Made by a program: the position numbers and the translations under genes. This document shows, one piece after another, positions 16,112-25,109 of a stretch of DNA of 64,000 nt. The stretch is from positions 1 to 64,000 of the forward strand of contig JBMNFG010000012.1 in assembly GCA_050949175.1 (NCBI GenBank), written 5' to 3'. Under the pieces are notes generated by a model, which ran no database searches, was not told where the DNA came from, and was given only the letters and a program-made list of their open reading frames with translations. Source of the stretch: UBA4971 sp900019985 (GTDB lineage: Bacteria > Bacillota > SHA-98 > UBA4971). The first letter of the stretch is position 1, and each line of letters begins with the position of its first letter.

Positions 16112-16468
16112 GTGAAGCAAAGCAAATCAGGAAATGAACAGAGTATTGTTGAGGCTGATAGGCCTGTGCCGACTGAGAATTCCCAAGATACGCTAACACT
16201 AAGTGAAAGCACTAAGAATGATATTATTACGAGGCTAAGACGTATCGAAGGCCAAGCCAGAGGAATCCAGAGGATGGTTGAGGAAGGGCGATCCTGCGAA
16301 GACATTATAATCCAGGTTGCTGCATTGAAAGCAGCTATTACTCAGGTAGGCGTCGCAATAGCAGGATCACACCTGGTTGACTGTGTTGTCCAGAGTGTTT
16401 CCTCAGGAGAAGAGGATTGTTGCGATAAACTTGCAGTTTTCGCAAGGCTTTTCAGCAAGCTTGCGTAA
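16112..16468 (+). CDS. csoR: CsoR/FrmR-family metal-sensing repressor
   Basis: A 118-residue DUF156 protein with a 30-residue polar N-terminal extension. The four-helix core has IITRLRRIEGQARGIQRMVE and the ligand set C62, H87, C91 (RSCEDI and GSHLVDC), with the same 25- and 4-residue spacing as the Cys-His-Cys Cu(I) site of Mycobacterium CsoR. An extra CC pair lies at 103-104. It probably senses Cu(I) or a related thiophilic signal; persulfide-sensing CstR-type relatives are an alternative. GTG start with GGGAGGTG upstream. No copper exporter is adjacent; the next gene is thioredoxin. Confidence 0.87.
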   Translation: MKQSKSGNEQSIVEADRPVPTENSQDTLTLSESTKNDIITRLRRIEGQARGIQRMVEEGRSCEDIIIQVAALKAAITQVGVAIAGSHLVDCVVQSVSSGEEDCCDKLAVFARLFSKLA

Positions 16469-16538
16469 TACTGATTGATAGATGAATGAAAAACTCTGAT
16501 ATGACAAATCTGTAAAACGAGGAAAGGAAGGGTCGGAT

Positions 16539-16865
16539 ATGGCAAAAGGCGTTGTTGAAGTCAAGGACTCGACATTCGAAGAAGAGGTTCTAAAAGCTGC
16601 TGAGCCCGTGCTTGTAGATTTTTGGGCTGAATGGTGCGGTCCGTGCCGTATGATGGCTCCCGTACTGGAGCAAATAGCACAGACGTACTCCGGAAGAATG
16701 AAAGTAGCGAAGCTGAACGTAGATGAGAATCCCGCGTCAGCCGGTGCGTATGGAATCATGAGTATACCTACGCTTATCCTCTTTAAAGATGGGGAAGTCG
16801 TAGAGCGCTTTGTCGGATTCAGGCCTAAGCTTGAACTTGAAAGGCTTATTGACGCTAAGCTATAA
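16539..16865 (+). CDS. trxA: thioredoxin
   Basis: A 108-residue thioredoxin with the active site WAEWCGPCRMMAPVLEQIA and the cis-Pro segment YGIMSIPTLILFKDGE. It reduces cytosolic protein disulfides with thioredoxin reductase. It starts 70 nt after csoR on the same strand, with AGGAAAGGAAGG upstream, and could share the csoR transcript, which would place it under the same metal or redox control. That link is inferred. Confidence 0.96.
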   Translation: MAKGVVEVKDSTFEEEVLKAAEPVLVDFWAEWCGPCRMMAPVLEQIAQTYSGRMKVAKLNVDENPASAGAYGIMSIPTLILFKDGEVVERFVGFRPKLELERLIDAKL

Positions 16866-16952
16866 AGACTAAGCGCAAGTACATCAGCCAGGTGCAGGTG
16901 GGTCGACTTGCGGTCGCCGGTGATTGCGGGAAGCGGTGCAAGAATTAGGCCG

Positions 16953-17131
16953 CTCGCTTTCGGTAGGGCTTTTCCTAAGGTGCCTACACTCCCTTCCGGG
17001 CAGGATTATTCCCAAGGCGCCTACGCTCGCTTCCGGGAAGGATCATTCCCAAGGCAGCTACAGGCACCTACGCTCGTTCCGGGCAACAGGCGCCTACGCT
17101 CGTTCCGGGCAGGACTCTCCCCAAGGTTCCT
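16953..17131. repeat. degenerate ~37-bp tandem array, about 5 units
   Basis: Units contain TTCCGGGCAGGATTATTCCC followed by AAGGCGCCTACGCTCG. Two units are shortened (about 26 bp) and one carries an extra CAGCTACAGG-like piece. The array lies 90 bp after trxA. Confidence 0.7.
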
Positions 17132-17282
17132 CGGATCGAAGTGCGGTCCCCGGGTGCAACACCGGCGACCGTGCATCGCTAGCAGGGTTTTCCCACAACC
17201 GGCAGTTTCTTGTGATAATCCACTTGGTGGACGATTGGCTTTCTCCATAAGCCGATAAAGCGATTCTAACCTCTTCCGTGTA

Positions 17283-18105
17283 ACGAGCTGGCTCTCCAGG
17301 TGAACCACTTAGATTCGTTTGAGGCTCCTTTTATCGCATAATGGCTCATGCCGTGAGCTAATGATACTGATCTTAACACTCTCTCGCTACTGATCGGCTC
17401 TTCGTTGTGAGCCGTTCCGGCCTATTTGGGCCTGTTCGGGCCTCATAGCGCGATTCGATGGCTCACATGGTGAGCCGATTGTGTTTGTTTTGTGCTTATT
17501 TGTGCTTATAAGACTGCTGAATGGCTCTCCCTATGTGCCAATCAAAGCGATCTTCAGGACCTCTCAGTATCCTAATAGCTCAAGTTGTGAGCCAAGCAGC
17601 ATAGTTTTGGGCCCTCGTGGCGTTGGCCCCTGGGCCTCCGCATTCGGGGCTCAGTTCCGTGGCCACGAGGCCATTCCGCTTCATTGGGGAGGCTCTCCTA
17701 TGCGGATTGGCTCATCCAGAAAGCCATCAAAGGGTATTTAGAGGTCTCTTCAGCTGCAGGATGGTTCATGAAGTGAGCCACCTGGCGCGGTCTTACGGCT
17801 TTTTGATGCAGGAATGGCTCAAGTTGTGAGCCAAGCAGGGCAATGTGACGACTTCGGCAGGGCAGAACGGCTAACCTGATGAGCCAAGTGGCGCGATTTG
17901 AGAGGCGATTGGTCGTTGGATGGCTCGGTGAGTGAGCCAACTATCGTAAGCCTAAGGTTTTCAGTTAGAAAAACGGCTCACGCCGTGAACCAATCACCTT
18001 AAGCCTGAGCTCTTTTAGGTAGAGAAGCGGCTCACGGCATGAACCGATCGCGATGATTCGAAGGTTTATACGTAGAAAAGCAGCTCACGCCGTGAACCGA
18101 TCAGG
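17283..18105. repeat. ~54-bp tandem array of palindromic cores upstream of ftcD
   Basis: At least twelve dyads of the form TGGCTCA-N4/5-TGAGCCA recur at about 54-bp steps or multiples of it: cores near 17342, 17396, 17459, 17521, 17576, 17708, 17763, 17814, 17920, 17975, 18029 and 18083. The best is GGCTCACATGGTGAGCC at 17463-17479. Sequence between cores is also related (CGAT, then a GGTTTTTAGGTAGAAAA-like stretch). No gene is supported between 16866 and 18192. If transcribed, each core would form a short hairpin. Confidence 0.8.
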
Positions 18106-18192
18106 CCGCAAGGAACGCGGAATTCCGGAAGGAAAGATAACGTCCTTGGCGAAATAAGGCGTATACACGATGTAGGAGGAAGAATATAGCCT

Positions 18193-19095
18193 ATGAGAAC
18201 CAAAATCGTTGAATGCGTCCCTAATTTCAGTGAAGGCAGAAGGCCGGAGGTAGTGCTGGAGATTGTTGAAGCTGTAAGGAGCGTTCCGGGGGTAAGGCTT
18301 CTGGACTGGTCTTCTGATGTGGACCATAATCGCTCCGTCCTGACTTTTGTAGGTGAACCTGCGGCAGTAAAGGATGCAGCGTTCAGAGGGATTTCTCGCG
18401 CTGCTGAGCTGATAGATATGGAAAAGCATGAAGGCGAGCATCCCCGTATCGGAGCTACAGATGTCGTTCCGTTTGTGCCGGTGAGCGGAGTCACCATGGA
18501 AGAGTGCGTAGAGCTGGCACGAGACTTGGGTCAAGAAGTCGCAAGTAAACTTCGCATCCCGGTGTACCTTTATGAGGAAGCAGCTACACGAGAGGAACGC
18601 CGGAATCTCGCCACTATCAGGAGAGGGGAGTATGAAGGCCTCAAGAAAGAAATCGGCCTCCCTGAACGGCGCCCTGACTTCGGCGAACCTGTTATGCATC
18701 CAACTGCAGGCGCAATAGTGATAGGGGCTCGCAACTACCTGATTGCATATAACATTAACCTCAGCACCTCTGATGTGTCTATTGCAAAAAAGATAGCTCA
18801 GCGGGTCAGAGCATCAAGCGGCGGCTTAATGTATGTGAAAGCCCTCGGCATTATGCTGGAAGACAAGAACCTGGCTCAGGTTTCCATGAACCTTACGAAC
18901 TTCGAAAAGACTCCTATCCATGTAGTCTTCAATCTGGTAAAGACAGAAGCCGAACGCTACGGCGTGTCTATTGTAGGCAGTGAACTAATAGGCCTTGCAC
19001 CTATGAAAGCCCTATTGGATGCTGCTGTCTATTACTTGAGACTTGAAGATTTCTCCCCAGATCGGGTATTAGAGGCCAGGATATTTAGCGAATAG
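18193..19095 (+). CDS. ftcD: glutamate formimidoyltransferase
   Basis: A 300-residue single-function enzyme (the N-terminal part of the vertebrate FTCD fusion). It moves the formimino group of N-formimino-L-glutamate to tetrahydrofolate in histidine or purine-derived degradation. Family motifs include IVECVPNFSEGRRPEVVLEI, DVDHNRSVLTFVG, GEHPRIGATDVVPFVP and GARNYLIAYNINL. The start ATG has AGGAGGA 12 nt upstream. hutI and the cyclodeaminase fchA follow, giving the formiminoglutamate-to-methenyl-THF route; hutH and hutU are not in the window. Confidence 0.95.
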   Translation: MRTKIVECVPNFSEGRRPEVVLEIVEAVRSVPGVRLLDWSSDVDHNRSVLTFVGEPAAVKDAAFRGISRAAELIDMEKHEGEHPRIGATDVVPFVPVSGVTMEECVELARDLGQEVASKLRIPVYLYEEAATREERRNLATIRRGEYEGLKKEIGLPERRPDFGEPVMHPTAGAIVIGARNYLIAYNINLSTSDVSIAKKIAQRVRASSGGLMYVKALGIMLEDKNLAQVSMNLTNFEKTPIHVVFNLVKTEAERYGVSIVGSELIGLAPMKALLDAAVYYLRLEDFSPDRVLEARIFSE

Positions 19096-19149
19096 GACTG
19101 CTTTCGCAAAGGTCTCAATAGGAGGCTGTGAAGAGAGTCATTGGGGCTT

Positions 19150-19390
19150 CGCTGGAGGTCCAAGTAAAGGTTTAAAGGTTTCGGTCGAGGTCATAGCAAA
19201 AGTCTACGTCGAAGTTCCGGAAGTTTTCGTGGAAGTCTTAGTAAAAGCCTTCGGTCGAGGTTTTAGTGAAGATTTTCCCGGTGTATACATAGAGGCCTTG
19301 CCCGAGGTCTAGCAAAGATTCGGTTGACGCTTTGTTAAGGTTTCTGATGAGATTTCCGTAAAGGCTTTCATAGAGTTTTAGGGAATCGTC
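19150..19390. repeat. degenerate ~24-bp tandem array between ftcD and hutI
   Basis: About nine units near TTTCGGTCGAGGTTTTAGTAAAAG, mostly 24 bp with some of 21-22 bp and two disturbed units. This fills most of the 331-bp gap; nothing else is seen there. Confidence 0.6.
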
Positions 19391-19426
19391 AAAAGGGAGC
19401 TACTAAACGAAAGCCGGTGATGCCTG

Positions 19427-20740
19427 GTGAATACCGGAGAACAGCTGATTCATGCCGATTTGCTGGTTGAAGATGCGTCGGAGGTTGTTACCTTTGCCCG
19501 AGAGGTCCCGGGTAACGGTGCAGCGGGTCCCCGCACCGGGTCTTCCATGCGTAACTTGGGAATAATCTCCGGCGGGAGCGTAGCTGCTTACCAGGGGCGC
19601 ATCGTAGCAATAGGGAGAGCTCATGAGGTCAGAAAGAAAATCCGTCTGACTCAGGATGCAGAAGTGATAGATGCCAAAGGTAAAGTCATTTTGCCGGGGT
19701 TCGTGGATTCCCATACTCACCTGGTTTTTGCCGGATCTCGGGAAAAGGAGTTTATCCAAAGGGCCGAAGGCAAAACTTATCTTGAGATACTAGCAAGCGG
19801 CGGCGGGATCCTCTCAACAGTCAAGGCTACACGTGATGCCAGCCACTCGCAGCTTCTGGAAATAGGCCTTAAGAATCTCGACATGATGCTATGCCACGGA
19901 ACCACCACTGTCGAGGCAAAGAGCGGTTACGGGCTGTCTGTTGAAGAGGAGCTGAAAATCCTTCGCGTTATAAAAGATCTTGATAGGCTTCACCCGGTTG
20001 ACGTGGTCAGCACCTTTATGGGTGCACACGCTGTGCCCCGGGAGTATGCAGGCGACACAGAAGGCTATGTCCGGCATGTGATTGAAGAGCAGCTCCCTGC
20101 AGTCAAGGAAGAGGGACTGGCAGAGTTTTGCGATGTCTTTTGTGAGGAAGGAGTCTTCTCAGTTGAACAATCAAGGCGGATCTTAGAGGCGGGACTGGCT
20201 CTGGGCCTTCTCCCCAAGATTCATGCAGATGAAATGGGAGCAACAGGCGGAGCCGAGCTTGCAGCTGAGATCAGTGCTGTTTCTGCTGAGCATTTGCTTT
20301 ACTCTTCGGAAGAAGGTATTCACAAGATGGCGGAAGCCGGGGTCATAGCGATACTCCTTCCTGCAACTTCGTTTACTCTCGGCTTCGGCCGGTACGCTGA
20401 TGCCAGGGCATTTATGCGAGCAGGATGTCCTGTAGCTCTCGCTACTGACTTCAATCCCGGCACCAGCCCGACACTGTCTATGCAGTTCGTCATGAACGTG
20501 GCAGCCCTAGGCATGAAGCTCCATCCCGCAGAGATCCTTTGTGCAGCGACCATCAATGCTGCGTATGGGTTGAACCGTGGGGACTCCATAGGTAGCCTCG
20601 AGGTAGGAAAGCTTGCAGATATGGTCGTAGCAAATGTCGGCACGTATCTTGGAATCCCATATAAACCAGGCACGAATATCGTGGACAAGGTGATCAAAAG
20701 AGGAAGGCTTGTTGTGGATGAAGGGAGGCTCGTGGTATAG
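19427..20740 (+). CDS. hutI: imidazolonepropionase
   Basis: A 437-residue amidohydrolase that opens imidazolonepropionate to formiminoglutamate, the substrate supply for FtcD. It shows the metal site HTHLVFAGSRE, then GGGILSTVKATR, the KSGYGLSVEEELKIL stretch, HADEMGATGGAELAAE and ATDFNPGTSPTLSMQFVMN. The GTG start gives the usual N-terminus (ADLLVEDASEVVTF) with the Gly/Pro-rich loop and MRNLGIISGG found in other HutI proteins, so it is preferred over the internal Met. The stop overlaps the fchA start by 1 nt. Confidence 0.95.
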   Translation: MNTGEQLIHADLLVEDASEVVTFAREVPGNGAAGPRTGSSMRNLGIISGGSVAAYQGRIVAIGRAHEVRKKIRLTQDAEVIDAKGKVILPGFVDSHTHLVFAGSREKEFIQRAEGKTYLEILASGGGILSTVKATRDASHSQLLEIGLKNLDMMLCHGTTTVEAKSGYGLSVEEELKILRVIKDLDRLHPVDVVSTFMGAHAVPREYAGDTEGYVRHVIEEQLPAVKEEGLAEFCDVFCEEGVFSVEQSRRILEAGLALGLLPKIHADEMGATGGAELAAEISAVSAEHLLYSSEEGIHKMAEAGVIAILLPATSFTLGFGRYADARAFMRAGCPVALATDFNPGTSPTLSMQFVMNVAALGMKLHPAEILCAATINAAYGLNRGDSIGSLEVGKLADMVVANVGTYLGIPYKPGTNIVDKVIKRGRLVVDEGRLVV

Positions 20741-21435
20741 TGACTGAAAAAGAGGGCGGTATTGGAGAACTGACTGTCTCCGAGTATGTCCAATCTGTTG
20801 CTGAAGGGTGCCCCACACCCGGGGGCGGAAGCGTCTCGTCGTTAATAGCAAGCCTTTCATCTGCTCTGTTGTGCATGGTAGGCTCACTAACTGCCAGGCG
20901 GCTGGAGTCGAAGAAGGCACGGGGATGTTTCGAAACCCGAGGTGACACTTGTTGTGAAGAAGAAGACCCCGAACTTGGGTTTATCCGAGAAGTCGTGAGC
21001 CGTGCCCACCGGATGAAAGAGGATTTGTTGACCCTTGCCCATGAAGATGCTGCATCTTACGACAGAGTAATCGCTGCTTACAGGTTAAGCAAAGATACTG
21101 AAGAAGAGAAGCAGGCAAGGTCCCAGGCTATTCAAGACGCATTTAAAGGCGCGTGTCTTGTCCCGGCTAAAGTCGTCAAGCTTTCCCTGGAAGCGCTGCG
21201 CCTTTCAGAGGCCATGGCTGAACACGGGATGAAGAGCGCTTTGTCAGACGTTGCGGTTGCATGTCTTGCTGCCTGGGCCGGAATGCGCGGCGCATACTTC
21301 AATGTTAGGATTAACTTAGAGTGCATCAAGGACGAGCCTTTCGTCCGACAGATGCAAGATGACGTGACAAGCTGCTTATCTCAAGGCCGCGATATTTACG
21401 AGAGAGTTATGGCTCGTATGGAACAGGAGCTGTAG
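20740..21435 (+). CDS. fchA: formimidoyltetrahydrofolate cyclodeaminase
   Basis: A 231-residue all-helical FTCD_C-family protein that turns 5-formimino-THF into 5,10-methenyl-THF and ammonia. The signature GCPTPGGGSVSSLIASLSSA is near the N-terminus, followed by LTLAHEDAASYDRVIAAYRL and a C-terminal GAYFNVRINLECIKD. The GTG overlaps the hutI stop, so the two are coupled. With FtcD it feeds one-carbon units into the folate pool, whose synthesis genes follow from 22131. Confidence 0.93.
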   Translation: MTEKEGGIGELTVSEYVQSVAEGCPTPGGGSVSSLIASLSSALLCMVGSLTARRLESKKARGCFETRGDTCCEEEDPELGFIREVVSRAHRMKEDLLTLAHEDAASYDRVIAAYRLSKDTEEEKQARSQAIQDAFKGACLVPAKVVKLSLEALRLSEAMAEHGMKSALSDVAVACLAAWAGMRGAYFNVRINLECIKDEPFVRQMQDDVTSCLSQGRDIYERVMARMEQEL

Positions 21436-21492
21436 GTTTCACGTTTGAACCTGTAGGTTTTACGTTTGGAGCTCTAGGTTTCACGTTTAGGG
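21430..21492. repeat. 21-bp tandem array, 3 copies, starting in the fchA stop region
   Basis: Three units in exact 21-bp phase, consensus CTGTAGGTTTCACGTTTGGAG. The first contains the fchA TAG stop (21433-21435), so the array grew from, or into, the end of the gene. Confidence 0.75.
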
Positions 21493-21558
21493 GCTAACTA
21501 AGGGTTCGCGATACAAAGCAAATCCGAACCGGTCTGAATAGAAGAGGGGTGATGTGAT

Positions 21559-22080
21559 ATGTCTAGAAAGGCTCTTGTTGTAATAGACATGCTGCGAGAT
21601 TTCCTCGAGCCTGACGGCAGGCTCTACATTGGCCCTACATCAAAGGATGTAATCGAAGCGGTAAGGCAAGAGGTTGAGAAGGCCAGGGCTTCCGGATGGC
21701 CGGTAGTCTATATATGTGATTCTCACAGCGAAGATGATTCTGAGTTTGAGATGTTCCCGTCCCACTGTGTTACCGGGACTCCCGGCGCAGATGTAGTCGA
21801 TGAGCTGAAGCCTCGTCCGGGGGATAAGACCATTCCCAAGCGACGCTACAGCGGTTTCTTCCAGACAGACCTGGACCTTACCTTAAGAGAGCTTGGTGTA
21901 GACGAGATCGTACTGGTAGGCGTTTGCACAAACATTTGTTGTCTATACACTGCAGCAGACGCCAGGAACCTGAACTACAAAGTCACAGCCGTTAGAGATG
22001 CCATGTCATCTTTTGACGAAGCTGCACATGAGTACGCTTTGAAAGAAATGGAGAAGACTCTCGGTGTAACCGTCATTTAA
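21559..22080 (+). CDS. nicotinamidase/isochorismatase-family cysteine hydrolase
   Basis: A 173-residue hydrolase starting MSRKALVVIDML. The catalytic triad can be placed at D10, K94 (TIPKRRYSGF) and C127 (VGVCTNICC). Metal-ligand positions D54, H56 and H69 (CDSHSED and PSHCVTGTPG) match nicotinamidase PncA rather than isochorismatase. It probably deamidates nicotinamide for NAD salvage; other amidase activities of the superfamily cannot be excluded. The ATG has GAGGGGTGATG upstream. It stands between the histidine-degradation and folate genes on the same strand. Confidence 0.85.
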   Translation: MSRKALVVIDMLRDFLEPDGRLYIGPTSKDVIEAVRQEVEKARASGWPVVYICDSHSEDDSEFEMFPSHCVTGTPGADVVDELKPRPGDKTIPKRRYSGFFQTDLDLTLRELGVDEIVLVGVCTNICCLYTAADARNLNYKVTAVRDAMSSFDEAAHEYALKEMEKTLGVTVI

Positions 22081-22130
22081 CGCCTTTTCAACTAAGCCGC
22101 CAAAAGTGTTGCCAAGGAGGGAACGCTTTC

Positions 22131-23381
22131 GTGGAAAGCAGCATATCACAGCGAAAGAAACATCATAATGCCCGTGCTCTCGTTATTGAGTCCCAACAGG
22201 ATCTGATTTCTGCCATTCAAAAAGTCGGTGCCTCTCCCCACGGTACCAAGATCATGTCTGAAAAAGGCATGCTTCGGGCGATCCTGCTTGAGGAGATAAC
22301 CTTTAAACAGGCAATAATCATCAAACAGGAAATGCTGTCAAAAGGGGGAGACGCTGCTGTACACGCTAAGGTAGCCGCTCTTACCGGTGATTATACGGAT
22401 GTCCTGCTCATGGGCACACTCAGGCAGCTTCAGAGGGCAGCGGAAGGCCTCATGCGCCAACCTTTCGGTTTGCGCCGGATTGGAGAAGAGATTCTCGAGG
22501 TCCTGGACGCACTGGAACCCTCCGCCGGCAGGATCCTTCAACTCGGAGAGCATACCCTGGAGCTAGGCAGCAAGACCTATGTCATGGGCATTCTCAACAC
22601 AACACCTGACTCGTTTTCTGACGGCGGCAAACGCATGACTGTGGAGAGAGCGGTAGAACACGCCTGGCGTCTTGTGGAAGAAGGGGCGGACATTATTGAT
22701 ATCGGCGGCGAATCCACAAGGCCGGGTTCTACGCCTGTTCCTGCAGAAGAAGAAATCCAGAGAGTGGTTCCGGTTATTGAGGCCCTCGGAAAGGACTTTC
22801 CGGCACCTATCTCAGTGGACACATATAAGAGTGAAGTAGCAGAAGCAGCTCTCGGCGCAGGCGCGCATATGATTAACGATATTTCAGGCCTGACGATAGA
22901 CCCTCGTCTCGGAGAGGTTGTGGCGGAAGCCAAAGTCCCCATTGTCATTATGCACATGAAAGGCCGGCCAAAAGATATGCAGGAGAATCCGCAATACGAG
23001 TCGGTCGTATCCGAGGTGGCAAGATTCCTCCGTGATGCTGCCGAGAAAGCTAAAGAATATGGTATACCCGCAGAAAACATAATCATTGATCCGGGGATCG
23101 GGTTTGGCAAAACCTGCGCCCACAATCTTGAGCTCCTTAGGAAGCTCAAGGAGCTAAGAAGCCTAGGTTATCCGATTCTCATAGGCACATCCCGCAAAGG
23201 ATTCATAGGACGGACGCTGGGACTTCCGGTGGAAGACAGAGTCGAAGGCACGTCTGCCACGGTTGCCCTTGCGATAGCGTCCGGTGTGGATATTGTCCGT
23301 GTTCACGATGTAAAGCAGATTACCAGGGTGGCTCGGATGTCTGATGCTATCGTAAGGGGAGGGAGCGCCTGTGAAGAGTGA
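22131..23381 (+). CDS. folP: dihydropteroate synthase with long N-terminal extension
   Basis: A 416-residue protein. The DHPS TIM barrel starts at about 148 with VMGILNTTPDSFSDGG and continues with DIIDIGGESTRPGSTPVP, ISVDTYKSEVAEAAL, INDISGL, MHMKGRPKDMQ, IIDPGIGFGKT and GTSRKGFIG. It condenses p-aminobenzoate with dihydropterin pyrophosphate. The first 140 or so residues form an extra alpha/beta domain; similar long forms occur in Clostridia, but I know no function for it. GTG start after AAGGAGG. folB overlaps by 11 nt, so folP-folB-folK are coupled. Confidence 0.94.
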   Translation: MESSISQRKKHHNARALVIESQQDLISAIQKVGASPHGTKIMSEKGMLRAILLEEITFKQAIIIKQEMLSKGGDAAVHAKVAALTGDYTDVLLMGTLRQLQRAAEGLMRQPFGLRRIGEEILEVLDALEPSAGRILQLGEHTLELGSKTYVMGILNTTPDSFSDGGKRMTVERAVEHAWRLVEEGADIIDIGGESTRPGSTPVPAEEEIQRVVPVIEALGKDFPAPISVDTYKSEVAEAALGAGAHMINDISGLTIDPRLGEVVAEAKVPIVIMHMKGRPKDMQENPQYESVVSEVARFLRDAAEKAKEYGIPAENIIIDPGIGFGKTCAHNLELLRKLKELRSLGYPILIGTSRKGFIGRTLGLPVEDRVEGTSATVALAIASGVDIVRVHDVKQITRVARMSDAIVRGGSACEE

Positions 23382-23739
23382 CAAGATAACCTTGCGCAAC
23401 ATGGTGTTCTACGGGTATCACGGGGTATTCGAAGGTGAAAAGGAGCTGGGGCAGAGATTTGAAGTTGATGTCGAGTTGCATATGGACCTTTCGGTTCCCG
23501 GGCAAACTGATGACCTGGAGCAGGGGATTAATTACGTCGACGTGTACACGATCGTGCAAACTATTGTCCAGGAGAGGACTTACGATTTGGTCGAAGCTGT
23601 AGCCGAAAACATTGCAGAGACGATCCTTGATGCATACTCAGTGGATTATGTTGTCGTAAGGGTGAGAAAGCCCAGTGTCGCAATGGGCGGCGTAATAGAT
23701 TACGTTGAGGTTGAGATTACAAGGCCAGGCCGGAGGTGA
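23371..23739 (+). CDS. folB: dihydroneopterin aldolase
   Basis: A 122-residue FolB: MVFYGYHGVFEGEKELGQRF, then DDLEQGINYVDVYTIVQ, the catalytic-side LVEAVAENIAETIL, and VVRVRKPSVAMGGVIDYVEV. It cleaves dihydroneopterin to hydroxymethyldihydropterin for FolK. The GTG start overlaps folP by 11 nt, and its stop overlaps the next start (GTGA), the usual folPBK order. Confidence 0.95.
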   Translation: MKSDKITLRNMVFYGYHGVFEGEKELGQRFEVDVELHMDLSVPGQTDDLEQGINYVDVYTIVQTIVQERTYDLVEAVAENIAETILDAYSVDYVVVRVRKPSVAMGGVIDYVEVEITRPGRR

Positions 23740-25109
23740 CAGCAACGTTCGCACGCGCATATCTGGGATTCGGCTCTAACCTGGGAGACAGAAGAGACAA
23801 TATCGCAAAAGGCCTTGCCATGCTGCGTGAGTCCCGAAAGGTGGAGATCGTCAAGGTATCGTCTCTCTACGAGACAGAACCTGTAGGCTACACTGATCAG
23901 GGGTTGTTCCTGAACGCTGTTGCCCTGGTTGAGACAGAGCTTTTGCCCGACGGCCTGCTGGCACTGTGCAAAGATGTAGAGGTCAAAGTAGGCCGCAAGC
24001 CAACTGTAAGGTGGGGGCCGAGGGTCCTCGATATAGACGTTCTCATGTACTTTGCAGAACCCTCCGACTCTCTGCCTAACCAGAGTGCAGACAGCATCCA
24101 GGCGGGCTGCACCGGGATAAGCCGTAATCAGTTAGGCAGCACCGAGATAAAGATTAACACTCCGTCCCTCTCCATTCCGCATCCCCGCATTTGGGAGAGA
24201 GGCTTTGTCATCATTCCCTTAGCTGAGATAAATCCTGATCTTCCGGCGCCTGATGGATGTAAGGCGGAATCGCTCCTACGAGACTTCAACACCTGGACAG
24301 GCCTTCAACTGTCTGAAGCAGGAATGGGCTGGAAAGGCCCGGGCTCAGGACGTGACGGATGGAAAATCATCAGGTTTCCTGAAGTTGACTCGACGAACAG
24401 CGTAGCTGTGAAATTCGCGTCAGAAGGCGCTCCCTGCGGAACTTGCGTTATTGCGGAAACCCAGACTTCGGGTAGGGGCAGGAGAGGACGCATCTGGCAT
24501 TCGCCTTCAGGCGGGCTATGGCTTTCAATAATTCTCAGGCCGAGGCTAAAACCACAAGATGTAGGCTGGCTGTCTCTTATTGCAGGTGTTGCAGTATCCT
24601 CTGCTATTCGAGATATCTTCCGGCTTCCCGCGGTAGTGAAGTGGCCTAATGATGTGCTTATCTCCGGAAAGAAAGCCTGCGGGATATTGCCTGAAACAAG
24701 GTTTATCGGCGATAGAATAGAGTTTGCTGTTGTCGGAATAGGGGTTAATGTGGCGGTTCGCAAGGATCTCCTCCCGCCTGAGGTTAGGGAGACATCCGGG
24801 AGCCTGATAAGCCCCGATCATCCTCATGCTCGTGAGGCCCGCGAAGCATTGACACTGGCGATCTTGGACAACTTTTATTCGCTGTACAAACAGTTTTTAT
24901 CTGACGGGTTTTTGGGGATACTGCAAAAGGTAAGAGAATACTGTGACATGCTGGGACGAAAAGTCATAGTCTCCGGGCTTGAAACTCCTATTTACGGTGT
25001 TGCAGCGGACATAGCCTCTGATGGCGGGCTCATTATTCGTACCGAATCAGGGGAAAATGTCCATGTAGTCGCAGGTGAGGTCACCATCGGGGTTTCAGGG
25101 ATAAGTTAA
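23736..25109 (+). CDS. folK: fusion of HPPK (FolK) and biotin-protein ligase (BirA)
   Basis: One uninterrupted 457-residue frame with two enzymes. Residues 5-172 are hydroxymethyldihydropterin pyrophosphokinase: GFGSNLGDRRDNI (11-23), SSLYETEPVGYTDQGLFLN, RWGPRVLDIDVLMY (92-105) and SIPHPRIWERGFV, with a 35-residue polar insert at about 108-142. Residues 208-457 are a biotin-protein ligase without the N-terminal repressor HTH: DSTNSVA, QTSGRGRRGRIWHS (243-256), GGLWLSIILRP, KWPNDVLISGKKACGIL and the SH3-like C-terminal domain. The linker (173-207) is short. The two activities are unrelated, so this is a fusion of adjacent genes. The GTG start overlaps folB by 4 nt. Confidence 0.9.
   Translation: MTATFARAYLGFGSNLGDRRDNIAKGLAMLRESRKVEIVKVSSLYETEPVGYTDQGLFLNAVALVETELLPDGLLALCKDVEVKVGRKPTVRWGPRVLDIDVLMYFAEPSDSLPNQSADSIQAGCTGISRNQLGSTEIKINTPSLSIPHPRIWERGFVIIPLAEINPDLPAPDGCKAESLLRDFNTWTGLQLSEAGMGWKGPGSGRDGWKIIRFPEVDSTNSVAVKFASEGAPCGTCVIAETQTSGRGRRGRIWHSPSGGLWLSIILRPRLKPQDVGWLSLIAGVAVSSAIRDIFRLPAVVKWPNDVLISGKKACGILPETRFIGDRIEFAVVGIGVNVAVRKDLLPPEVRETSGSLISPDHPHAREAREALTLAILDNFYSLYKQFLSDGFLGILQKVREYCDMLGRKVIVSGLETPIYGVAADIASDGGLIIRTESGENVHVVAGEVTIGVSGIS

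Noticed and set aside
15776..16120. Minus-strand 114-codon hydrophobic repeat protein
   Set aside because: It follows the 45-bp tandem period (15 codons), lies antisense to the csoR leader and has no ribosome site.
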